Positions 26,341-32,370 of a stretch of DNA of 34,161 nt are shown one piece after another. Within the stretch, counting starts at the first letter, position 1, and every line of letters starts with the position of its first letter. The stretch is from Zymomonas mobilis subsp. pomaceae ATCC 29192 (lineage in GTDB: Bacteria > Pseudomonadota > Alphaproteobacteria > Sphingomonadales > Sphingomonadaceae). The position numbers were made by a program, and so were the translations under genes. Under the pieces are notes generated by a model that made no database searches, was not told the origin of the DNA, and worked only from the letters and a program-made list of their open reading frames with translations. Location: positions 1-34,161 of the forward strand of contig NC_015716.1 in NCBI RefSeq assembly GCF_000218875.1, read 5' to 3'.

Positions 26341-26646
26341 TTATTCTGTGACAGCCTTGCCTGAATAATTCGGACGACAGAAAGTTTTCTGACCGAGGTT
26401 AATATCACATAGACTATATCGGCCTTTGTCCAAGATCACGACTTGGCCGGAATAATTAGGATGGCAAAAGCCTTTTTGGCCAAGATTGATATCACACATA
26501 CTGTACCGGCTTTTGTCCAAAACCACAGCTTTTCCAGAGTAATGAGGACGGCAGAATCCTTTCTGTCCAAGATTAATATCGCATAGGCTGTAACTGGCGA
26601 ATGTCGGAGTGCTAAAAGCTAAAGCACAAAGCAGAAGATATTTCAT
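26341..26646 (-). CDS. Secreted Cys-rich protein of three 29-residue repeats
   Basis: 101 residues. Signal peptide MKYLLLCALAFSTPTFA with likely cleavage after A17. The mature part is three tandem repeats: residues 19-47, 48-76 and a shortened 77-101. Each has the pattern YS-L/M-CDINLGQK-G/T-FC, then a R/H-P-x-YSG segment and a V-V/I-LDK-x-R tail. Each repeat has two cysteines ten residues apart (22/32, 51/61, 80/90), so three intra-repeat disulphides in the periplasm are likely. No known domain. The repeats are also visible in the DNA with an 87-base period. It stands alone, with no operon partner on its strand. Confidence 0.75.
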   Translation of the reverse strand: MKYLLLCALAFSTPTFASYSLCDINLGQKGFCRPHYSGKAVVLDKSRYSMCDINLGQKGFCHPNYSGQVVILDKGRYSLCDINLGQKTFCRPNYSGKAVTE

Positions 26647-26777
26647 ATAGCCGTCTTAAACAACATGGCTTTGGAATTCAAAACACACGGAAAGAATACA
26701 GCGAAAAACAATGACCGCCTATGGTCTCGTGAGAGAAAGGATATTCTGCTGTGTTTATAAGAAAAGGCGATTAAAAA

Positions 26778-26984
26778 GTGGAACCTAATGAAGTGATCCC
26801 TGATTGGGAAAAACAGCTTTTAGCAAGCGTGGACTGGGAAAAGGTCGATGCCACTACGGATGCCGATATAGATCAGTAGATTGCCTCTGATCCAGACACG
26901 GCTCTGTTACCTACTGAAAAGCAGATCATCGGTGGTCAGATACAGCGCCTACGTCGTGAACAGCTTAAAATAAAAAGGGAGTAA
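26778..26984 (+). pseudogene. Antitoxin-like small gene with an in-frame TAG
   Basis: GTG start at 26778. Reads DWEKQLLASVDWEKVDATTD, ADIDQ, TAG (26877-26879), IASDPDTALLPTEKQIIGGQ, ending TAA 26982-26984. Close in sequence to the intact gene at 28098-28280 (VDWDKIDAMTDEDIEKQIAD and NPDAAPLLNEKW). The acidic D-W-x-K-x-D-A-x-T-D-x-D-I box followed by I-A-x-D/N-P-D-x-A is typical of small antitoxins beside RelE/BrnT-like toxins. Decayed duplicate. Confidence 0.65.
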
Positions 26985-27001
26985 GTTATCTTACTCCCTT
27001 T
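26974..27001. terminator. Bidirectional terminator between converging genes
   Basis: AAAGGGAGTAAG (26974-26985), loop TTAT, CTTACTCCCTTT (26990-27001): a 12-bp perfect stem at the end of the relic on the plus strand and of the XRE gene on the minus strand. Confidence 0.75.
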
Positions 27002-27018
27002 CCCTAACGGATAGCTTT

Positions 27019-27339
27019 TTAAGCCGCTACGGCTCGTCGCATAGCCTCAGGCTCTTTCCACAAAATCTTCAACAACGTTCTGATTGCCGGATCAAGCGCA
27101 ACGCGTCCCTGTTCCCAATTTTGCCAAGTGGCAAGCGGTATCCCCATCAGATCAGCAATAGCTTTCTGGGTCATACCCAATGCGCGCCGGACAGTCGCTG
27201 CGATCGGATACACACCGGAGATAATTTCTTCATCCGTTCCATCTTCCTTCGCCTGCCGGAGGATATCTTCATCCGTCGTCGCAGCCAGTCGTTTCCGATC
27301 CACACGGCCTCCAGAACGACGGATTTCTGCTAAAGTCAT
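27019..27339 (-). CDS. XRE-family HTH regulator (antitoxin-type)
   Basis: 106 residues from the ATG at 27339, which has GAAGG five bases upstream; a TTG 12 bases earlier is less likely. N-terminal acidic helix (TTDEDILRQAKEDGTDEE), then the HTH VRRALGMTQKAIADLMGIPL, then ATWQNWEQGRVALDPAIRT, the hallmark of NadS/HigA-like proteins. It follows the doc gene with an eight-base gap and belongs to the same operon, probably as its repressor. No RelE toxin of its own is next to it. Confidence 0.85.
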   Translation of the reverse strand: MTLAEIRRSGGRVDRKRLAATTDEDILRQAKEDGTDEEIISGVYPIAATVRRALGMTQKAIADLMGIPLATWQNWEQGRVALDPAIRTLLKILWKEPEAMRRAVAA

Positions 27340-27347
27340 TTTAACCT

Positions 27348-27728
27348 TCAAGCTGAACGCCCAATTGTATTTAGCCGAAGCCAGTGATCTAAAACTTCAA
27401 ATGCAAAATTATTCTTTTCATAAAGCTGGCTGATGAAAGCATAAGCCGTTTCGGCTTCTGCTGAAATAACAACACCGTTTAAAGCAAGGAATGTATAGGT
27501 AACCGCAAAAGCAGTGCGCTTGTTACCGTCAATAAATGGATGATTTTGGGCAAGGCTTTCCCAAAGAGCAGCGGCTTCTTGTATAAGATCTTCATAATAA
27601 CCAATTTGCGGACGAAATAGCGCTGCCTCTAATAATCCTTTATCTCGGATTCCATATGATCCTCCATATCGAGCTATCTGATCGGTATGGATGGCTAAAG
27701 CTTCAATAAGGGTTATAAAGTCACTCAT
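27348..27728 (-). CDS. doc: Doc (death-on-curing) Fic-family toxin
   Basis: 126 residues, the normal Doc length. Fic/Doc motif HPFIDGNKRTA at 63-73: the catalytic His and the phosphate-binding loop D-x-N-K-R. N-terminal GGSYGIRDKGLLEAALFRPQ is the usual Doc lead. Doc phosphorylates elongation factor Tu and stops translation. It overlaps the antitoxin gene upstream by four bases (27725-27728) and precedes the XRE gene. All key residues present. Phage P1 Doc has HxFx-D-A-N-K-R; the Gly here is a common variant. Confidence 0.93.
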   Translation of the reverse strand: MSDFITLIEALAIHTDQIARYGGSYGIRDKGLLEAALFRPQIGYYEDLIQEAAALWESLAQNHPFIDGNKRTAFAVTYTFLALNGVVISAEAETAYAFISQLYEKNNFAFEVLDHWLRLNTIGRSA

Positions 27729-27955
27729 TCAGCGAGTTTTTTATATAGTGGCGCGAAGCTCTTGTGGCTGGCCTGATAGATTTCCATGACCCTGCTACGC
27801 GGCTGATGCAATTTCCGCTTTTCGATCAGATCAGATAAGGCTTCTTCGACTAACGATTGAATTTGTCTACCCTCGTTTTTCGCAAGATTCCTGACCGTAT
27901 TCAGTATATCCATACTAACCTGAGTAGCGAATTTTTCGCGTGCGTGGGTTGTCAT
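27725..27955 (-). CDS. Ribbon-helix-helix antitoxin for Doc
   Basis: 76 residues from the ATG at 27955, which follows GAGGTG at ideal distance; an extension to 27985 has no ribosome site. TTHAREKFATQVSMDILNTV and GRQIQSLVEEALSDLIEKRK give an RHH DNA-binding domain. The C-terminal MEIYQASHKSFAPLYKKLAE resembles the Doc-neutralising tail of Phd. So a Phd-like tail is joined to an RHH instead of the YefM/Phd domain. The stop overlaps the doc start. Likely autorepressor. Confidence 0.82.
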   Translation of the reverse strand: MTTHAREKFATQVSMDILNTVRNLAKNEGRQIQSLVEEALSDLIEKRKLHQPRSRVMEIYQASHKSFAPLYKKLAE

Positions 27956-28097
27956 AATGCACCTCGAACATTGGGCTGACATCAACTGTCATGATAAATC
28001 ATGATAAACCTATAAGACAAGAGAGCATTTTCTAAGATAACTATATGGCCATAAATGGGTGATCTCACTTTAAAGTTAAGATAGATGCTTCGATTTT

Positions 28098-28280
28098 TTA
28101 TGACTTTGATGACTTCATTTGCCAGCTATCTATCCATTTTTCATTCAAGAGAGGGGCAGCATCAGGATTATCGGCAATCTGCTTCTCGATATCCTCATCC
28201 GTCATAGCATCAATTTTGTCCCAATCGACTTCAGCCATCGCTTGAGCCATCAGTTCAGGCGTTAATTTTACAGTGTTCAT
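28098..28280 (-). CDS. Small acidic antitoxin-like protein, 60 residues
   Basis: MNTVKLTPELMAQAMAEVDW, DKIDAMTDEDIEKQIADNPD and AAPLLNEKWIDSW. This acidic box family usually follows or precedes RelE/BrnT-type toxins or XRE genes. No toxin lies next to it. A damaged homologue is at 26778-26984. Intact, ATG start at 28280. Function by analogy only. Confidence 0.6.
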   Translation of the reverse strand: MNTVKLTPELMAQAMAEVDWDKIDAMTDEDIEKQIADNPDAAPLLNEKWIDSWQMKSSKS

Positions 28281-28464
28281 CTGGTTGGCCGAGTTTAGTA
28301 TCCGTATAACAACTCATGTCTAATATTATCGGATAAAGAGCAATCAGTATTCTTGATATATTAAAAGATAACCTTTCTCCTAAAGAGTAAGTCCTTCTTG
28401 TTGAGTTGAATAAGATAGTTATATTTTAATATAAAGATGTATAAAATAACAAAGGATCTATTGT

Positions 28465-28629
28465 ATGTCTAAAGTAATCAAAGAAGAATCCGCATTTAAA
28501 AAAATCAGCCAAGGGCTGGAAGAAGCCTACGCTTTTGCTAAAGGTAATACATCAACTGTCCGTGTGCGAGAACTCGAAGTTCTTCTTACCAAAGTTAGCT
28601 ATTATCAAGGAGAAAAGGAACATTTTTAG
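28465..28629 (+). pseudogene. N-terminal part of an XRE-type antitoxin gene
   Basis: 54 codons: MSKVIKEESAFKKISQGLEE, AYAFAKGNTSTVRVRELEVL, ending TAG 28627-28629. GLEEAYAFAKG-T is the standard N-terminal segment of HigA-like antitoxins; the HTH that should follow is missing. The DNA resembles 25400-25450, where the complementary situation exists (HTH kept, N-terminus out of frame). AAGGA is upstream of the ATG. Probably a truncated duplicate. Confidence 0.5.
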
Positions 28630-28753
28630 GCTCTGAACGCCCAATCTTCTGATTATAATTGTTTATTCGGCAGTATAAAAATATTCGAATGATTGCCACT
28701 TTGAACAAGATACAGTTCTCATTTCTTTTATCCTACGGATTAGGAACTATACA

Positions 28754-28912
28754 TTAAATACCTAAATCCTTGAACAAGGCATCCGCATTTTGAAACGCTT
28801 TTCCTTTTCCTGATTTCAATTTAATAATAGCTTTTTGGGTTTCTGCTGTCGGTATTTCGACTGGAAAAGGAAGTTGTTGCTTATTAGCAATTTTAATCAT
28901 GAGCAGACCCAT
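28754..28912 (-). pseudogene. RelB/DinJ-family antitoxin, C-terminal remnant
   Basis: 52 codons from an ATG at 28912. MGLLMIKIANKQQLPFPVEI then PTAETQKAIIKLKSGKGKAF and NADALFKDLGI match the second half of DinJ-type antitoxins (LPFxVxIPTAET, SGKG, DxLFxDLG). Upstream, AAQKVLKQ in the same frame continues the family pattern, but a TAG closes it and the RHH strand is lost. It lies after the truncated YafQ gene on the same strand, a second antitoxin generation. Confidence 0.6.
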
Positions 28913-28954
28913 TTGCTTTAAAACTTTCTGAGCGGCCTATTCGCCAATCAATAC

Positions 28955-29221
28955 TTAAAACAACTCTGAATGTGACCCCAGTCACACCAAGTGAAGCGTG
29001 CCTTCATTCGGCTTTCGATAAATCAAAAGTAAATTAGGCTTAATATGGCATTCTCTATGATCATTCCAATTACTTGTTAACGGATGATCCTTCAAATGAG
29101 GAGCAAGCGCAATATCATTGGCTAGATCGGTAATAACAGGGATGAAATATTTATCTAATCGTGCGTCTGACTTCAGTTCTCTTTTATAATCGCGTTTGAA
29201 TTGAGACGTTCGTTCAATCAT
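28955..29221 (-). pseudogene. YafQ-family toxin truncated by a nonsense codon
   Basis: Starts at the ATG at 29221, overlapping the antitoxin stop. MIERTSQFKRDYKRELKSDA, LTSNWNDHRECHIKPNLLLI and YRKPNEGTLHLV follow the YafQ pattern (mRNA endonuclease of the RelE fold). A TGA at 28984-28982 interrupts; without it the frame continues LGSHSELF to TAA at 28957-28955, the canonical YafQ ending, whose histidine is catalytic. A CGA to TGA change explains it. The product is therefore expected to lack the catalytic C-terminal His and be inactive, while the antitoxin is intact. Confidence 0.82.
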
Positions 29222-29477
29222 CCGCATGAAGGTCATCCATCAGAGATTGAACACTGTTGAATTTTTTTAATTTACCGGCACGCGCATCTTTCATCGCCGC
29301 CAAGGTCTTTTTATTTGGGACAAGAGGTTCAAAAGGTAGTGCTTTTTCTTGAACGACTTTTGTTAGCATCATGCGGACAGCATCGGATACAGTAAGACCA
29401 ATGCTTTCCAAAATAGCAGAAGCTTCTTGTTTTATCTGTCCATTAATCCGAGCTTGTACGAGTTGATTAGCTGCCAT
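29214..29477 (-). CDS. RelB/DinJ-family antitoxin
   Basis: 87 residues from the ATG at 29477, with AAAGGA upstream. MAANQLVQARINGQIKQEAS, AILESIGLTVSDAVRMMLTK and KALPFEPLVPNKKTLAAM: the RHH domain (R-I-x-x-x-x-K-x-x-A, GLTVSDAVRM) and the LPFEP linker of DinJ. The acidic end SVQSLMDDLHADD contacts the toxin. Intact, so it can still repress the operon and could neutralise a YafQ made elsewhere. Confidence 0.9.
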   Translation of the reverse strand: MAANQLVQARINGQIKQEASAILESIGLTVSDAVRMMLTKVVQEKALPFEPLVPNKKTLAAMKDARAGKLKKFNSVQSLMDDLHADD

Positions 29478-29739
29478 TTCTATTTCCTTTGTGAATGACA
29501 ATGTAATTCATACTAACGTTTTTATAAGAGTTTAGAAAGTGTCATTCCTATTTTTTAAGCCGTCTATGCGTTATTAGTGACCCAACTCCCATAGATCTTA
29601 TATGGTTCTGTCTTTTGAAAATGCTTATATTGCTTATCTGGACTCTAGAGCCGTTTGCAGTTCCTATCCAAAAAACAGGCTCCAATACTCGCCAACCCTA
29701 GCTTTTAAACCTTGAGTATTCAGCTATATTTTAGATGAT

Positions 29740-30041
29740 TCACAAATCATTGATGCGGTATTCTAAATTTCTTTTAGTTCCAACAGCTTGACCAACAAGA
29801 TGCGAGGATGCTGCTTCCGGCGGATTTTCTTCAAAGGCTTGTTCAACATATTCAATCCAGACGGGAATACTTTTTATTCGTCCGCTTTCCAGAAATGAAA
29901 CAGCCTGTTGTCTTAGCTGTAATTCATGCCCTATTTTTTTGCAGATTTTACTGCTTCATTAGCAAGCTGTTTTGCGCTCCATCCTCTTAATAAGCGCTGC
30001 CATCTCACCCAATGGGATAAGTCATCTATTTTTTGCAGTCG
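29740..30041 (-). pseudogene. Third, decayed copy of the tandem HTH-like gene family
   Basis: Directly after the stop of 30051-30503. Reads RLQKIDDLSHWVRWQRLLRG, WSAKQLANEAVKSAKK, then after a TAG and a frame change GHELQLRQQAVSFLESGRIK, SIPVWIEYVEQAFEENPPEA and on to TGA at 29740-29742. The pattern (WVR-Q-R-LR-WS-x-x-LA-EA ... QQ-x-SxLE-G-xKSIP-W...FVEQAFEENPP) matches both neighbours. It lacks a start codon and the last 60 residues. Confidence 0.75.
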
Positions 30042-30050
30042 TTTGAGGTT

Positions 30051-30503
30051 TTAGCCTAAAAACATCCCGACTTCTTTTATGCCTTTGGGGAGATTTTTCG
30101 CTAAGCTGGATGCAATGCGATATTTAGAGTCCCATGGAATATGATCTTCCATAGGAGCTAACAGCCCAATTAATATTTTCTTTAGAGATGATTCATCAGG
30201 TAAAAAAGTTTTACCGTTGCAGTCAAAACTCTGAGGCTTTTGGTAAACTTTGCCCAATAATTTGGGCGGATTTTCTTCAAAGGCTTGTTCAACAAATTGC
30301 AGCCAGTTTGGGATACTCTTCATGTGTCCTAATTCTAAATAAGAAATAGACTGCTGCTTCAAATCGATTTGAACATTGTTAGCTTTTGCTACTTCTGTAG
30401 CTTTCTCTGCCAGCACTCGCGTACTCCAGTCTCTCAACAGGCGTTCTTGCCGAACCCAGTTCCGGATGTAATCGATTTGGTCTGACTTTTTCATAACAGG
30501 CAT
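30051..30503 (-). CDS. HTH (XRE-like) regulator, paralog 2
   Basis: 150 residues. IRNWVRQERLLRDWSTRVLA, then EKATEVAKANN, then KQQSISYLELGHMKSIPNWL form an XRE-like HTH (LARDW-S-x-x-LA ... QQSISxLE-G). After this comes FVEQAFEENPPKLLG and a C-terminal box LLGLLAP then HIPWDSKYRIASSLAKNLPK, shared with the neighbouring paralog. No catalytic motif. Probable DNA-binding protein with its own dimerisation tail. Preceded by the 12-bp palindrome at 30568-30598. Start ATG 30503; MKKSDQ three codons later is an alternative. Confidence 0.75.
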   Translation of the reverse strand: MPVMKKSDQIDYIRNWVRQERLLRDWSTRVLAEKATEVAKANNVQIDLKQQSISYLELGHMKSIPNWLQFVEQAFEENPPKLLGKVYQKPQSFDCNGKTFLPDESSLKKILIGLLAPMEDHIPWDSKYRIASSLAKNLPKGIKEVGMFLG

Positions 30504-30567
30504 ATATTACAACCGCTTTAAAAGCATAGCCTCTTTTGAGTCTGAATAAAAATCTTCTCAGTTAGAA

Positions 30568-30598
30568 AATAACCAATATGTGAAAGATATTGGTTATT
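30568..30598. promoter_or_regulatory. 12-bp perfect palindromic operator candidate
   Basis: AATAACCAATAT (30568-30579), spacer GTGAAAG, ATATTGGTTATT (30587-30598), between the two intact HTH paralogs and upstream of the second. It shares TGGTTATT with the palindrome at 31196-31215 ahead of the first. Confidence 0.55.
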
Positions 30599-30613
30599 CA
30601 GGAAGAAACGATA

Positions 30614-31087
30614 TCAAATATCTGTATGGAATATCTGCGGTTGAGTCATCACAATAGGTAATCTTTGCGCAAGTGACGACGCTATCTTTTGTTTAAGATT
30701 CCACGAGTCAGGGCTTCCGATTTCCATCGGTGCCAGCAAACCGAGCAGCATTTTCCGGAGTTCTGTTTGCGTAGGTAATTTTACCGAGGCTTCTGTGCAT
30801 TTTGACTCAGTAATATTCTTTATTACTGAGGGCGTTGGATGATCTTCAAACGCTGCTGCTACAAAAGTTACCCATTCTGGAATACCCTTTGTTTGTCCAT
30901 TTTCAAATGCAGATATGGTTTGTTGTTTTATATCTGATACTTTACCGCGAGCTTCTGCCGAGAGTTTGGCTTCTTTGGCTAGTCTATTAGCACTCCAGCC
31001 GCGGGAATTCCTTTCCTCGCGGAGCCATTGCCGCACCTTTTCGATCTTTGTTGTTTCAGATGATGCATGTCTCGTCATAGTCAGCAT
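30614..31087 (-). CDS. HTH (XRE-like) regulator, paralog 1
   Basis: 157 residues with the same architecture as its neighbour: EKVRQWLREERNSRGWSANR, LAKEAKLSAEARGKV, KQQTISAFENGQTKGIPEWV, VAAAFEDHPTPS, then the C-terminal box LRKMLLGLLAPMEIG and LKQKIASSLAQRLPIVM. First of the tandem family in transcription order. The ATG at 31087 or the third-codon-later ATG could be used; no strong ribosome site. Probably self-regulating through the palindrome upstream. Confidence 0.75.
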   Translation of the reverse strand: MLTMTRHASSETTKIEKVRQWLREERNSRGWSANRLAKEAKLSAEARGKVSDIKQQTISAFENGQTKGIPEWVTFVAAAFEDHPTPSVIKNITESKCTEASVKLPTQTELRKMLLGLLAPMEIGSPDSWNLKQKIASSLAQRLPIVMTQPQIFHTDI

Positions 31088-31195
31088 TTTACAATCAGCC
31101 TAGTTACTAAGCAGCAAATAAGAGACCAAAAATAATGGTCTTTTTAAAAATATAATGAGTATTTATAAAAATATATAAAAATTTCTTGTTGAAAT

Positions 31196-31215
31196 GGTTA
31201 TTATCTGTAATAACC
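31196..31215. promoter_or_regulatory. Palindromic operator candidate before the HTH family
   Basis: GGTTATTA, spacer TCTG, TAATAACC. It lies between the divergent HTH genes (minus) and the replication side (plus), in very AT-rich DNA, so a bound regulator could act in both directions. Confidence 0.5.
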
Positions 31216-31265
31216 ACATCTAAGTTACAGGCGAATCTTAAAGAATCCATAAAACAGGTGGTAGC

Positions 31266-31575
31266 ATGTCTGGTATAACAAGAGTCAATAAAAAATATTT
31301 TTGTGAAGCTTTAGTAAATCTTAGTAAAGATTTGTAGAATGATTCCGCAGTCAGCTGTCCAATCGGATTTTCTTCCAGATTCCCCTCTTTCCTGTATGCG
31401 ATTTCAGGCACTGTCTAGTCCAAAATTAAGGATATCTATGTCGAATGTGATGAGGCGATATATCTATCGTATCTTATTGCAAATGATCTTTCCGCGCTCT
31501 GACCAAGAGCGAAAGTTTTTCAAAGCCTCTCTGAATATTCCCAAATCATCGAAGCCGAAGTTGTGCCAAAATGAC
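31266..31575 (+). pseudogene. Degraded small gene with several in-frame stops
   Basis: ATG at 31266 with AGGTGG upstream starts MSGITRVNKKYFCEALVNLS, stopped by TAG at 31335-31337. The same frame resumes and, after another TAG near 31419, gives KIKDIYVECDEAIYLSYLIA and NDLSAL before TGA. SEYSQIIEAEVVPK in another frame runs to the next gene. Coding character on this strand is clear, the family is not. A 23-residue leader peptide is an alternative for the first part. An overlapping frame from 31440 (begins MSNVMRRYIYRILLQ) ends inside the next gene. Confidence 0.4.
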
Positions 31576-31888
31576 AATTAAAACAGCCGAAAATATGCCC
31601 GCCTTGGTCGATCACGAGATCAGTGCATTCAAGCAGAAGATTAGCAATGCCATGTATCTTTATATGGGGCAGATGGAATGCGGCCTTCGCCTGCTTATGG
31701 AACGCTTGGATGGTATTCGTCAGGCAGAAGAGACCCGTTCTTATGCCTTGCTAGAAAATGTCTCAAAAGATGAATTTATGAGATTTAATACTGAAATACT
31801 GAGTCTTATTGAAATTATCAAGCGTTCGGCAACCTCAGCGAATGAAGGCTTGACGGGCTTCATTGAAAATTTCGGCTCGTCCTTATGA
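31571..31888 (+). CDS. Hypothetical helical protein, 105 residues
   Basis: MTIKTAENMPALVDHEISAF, KQKISNAMYLYMGQMECGLR and LLMERLDGIRQAEETRSYAL, then FNTEILSLIEIIKRSATSAN. All-helical, probably a coiled-coil dimer, no membrane segment. It lies upstream of the GapR-like and replication genes in the same direction and may belong to the replication cluster. No family recognised. An internal ATG at codon 9 is a possible start. Confidence 0.6.
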   Translation: MTIKTAENMPALVDHEISAFKQKISNAMYLYMGQMECGLRLLMERLDGIRQAEETRSYALLENVSKDEFMRFNTEILSLIEIIKRSATSANEGLTGFIENFGSSL

Positions 31889-32012
31889 TCCCTTGTTTTT
31901 TCAGCCTTTCCTATTTGGAAAAGACCTGTTCTGTTTCCAGCAGTTTCAATCTTGGGTTTCTGACCGAGGCCTTTTCGGCAATCCCTTATCTTCTCATCGG
32001 AGAGACTGTCTT

Positions 32013-32264
32013 ATGAGTTCAATTCATGCGACCGAAGAGCTGACTGAAAAGCTCCAATCCATTATCAGCCTTGAAGAAGAAAAGGCGGGTCTAGATGACC
32101 AGATTGCCGAAGCTTATCGGGATCTGAAAGGCCAGAAATACGACATCAAGAAGGCCAAGCTTGCGGTCAGCCGGTCGCGCAAAGGCCATCCTGAAAATTC
32201 TATTCGTATTCTGATTAATGAAATCGTCAATGATCGGGCGATGAGCCGAAAGCTTGTTCCGTGA
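32013..32264 (+). CDS. DUF2312/GapR-like protein
   Basis: 83 residues from the ATG at 32013 (GGAGA ten bases upstream). KLQSIISLEEEKAGLDDQIA then EAYRDLKGQKYDIKKAKLAV fits DUF2312: an E-rich coiled coil, then Y-x-x-x-K-x-x-x-Y/F-D-x-K. GapR of Caulobacter binds overtwisted AT-rich DNA and helps replication. Normally the family ends soon after this block; here about 25 extra residues (GHPENSIRILINEIVND) follow. Plasmid copies may support replication or silence AT-rich DNA. The frame is open further upstream but without a ribosome site. Confidence 0.7.
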   Translation: MSSIHATEELTEKLQSIISLEEEKAGLDDQIAEAYRDLKGQKYDIKKAKLAVSRSRKGHPENSIRILINEIVNDRAMSRKLVP

Positions 32265-32314
32265 TCAGAACCGGCGCCACCTTTCCCTATTTTTCCCTCT
32301 CAATTTCAGGCCTG

Positions 32315-32346
32315 CCACAGCGGAGAATCTTCGCTGTGGTTTTTTT
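32315..32346 (+). terminator. Intrinsic terminator just before the replication gene
   Basis: CCACAGCGGA (32315-32324) pairs with TCTTCGCTGTGG (ending 32339) giving ten pairs with one G-T, then seven Ts (32340-32346). Ends 24 bases before the ATG at 32371, with no room for a promoter between, so it either ends the upstream operon or acts as an attenuator for the replication gene. Confidence 0.8.
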
Positions 32347-32370
32347 GCGTCCGAGACCGGAGCCCTTGCC

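Noticed and set aside
20743-31422. Several frames interrupted by TAG (20743, 26877, 31335, about 31419), suggesting TAG read-through or recoding
   Set aside because: Many intact genes here end in TAG (drt3b and the RHH partition gene among them), and the interrupted frames also carry frameshifts or truncations. Ordinary decay explains them.
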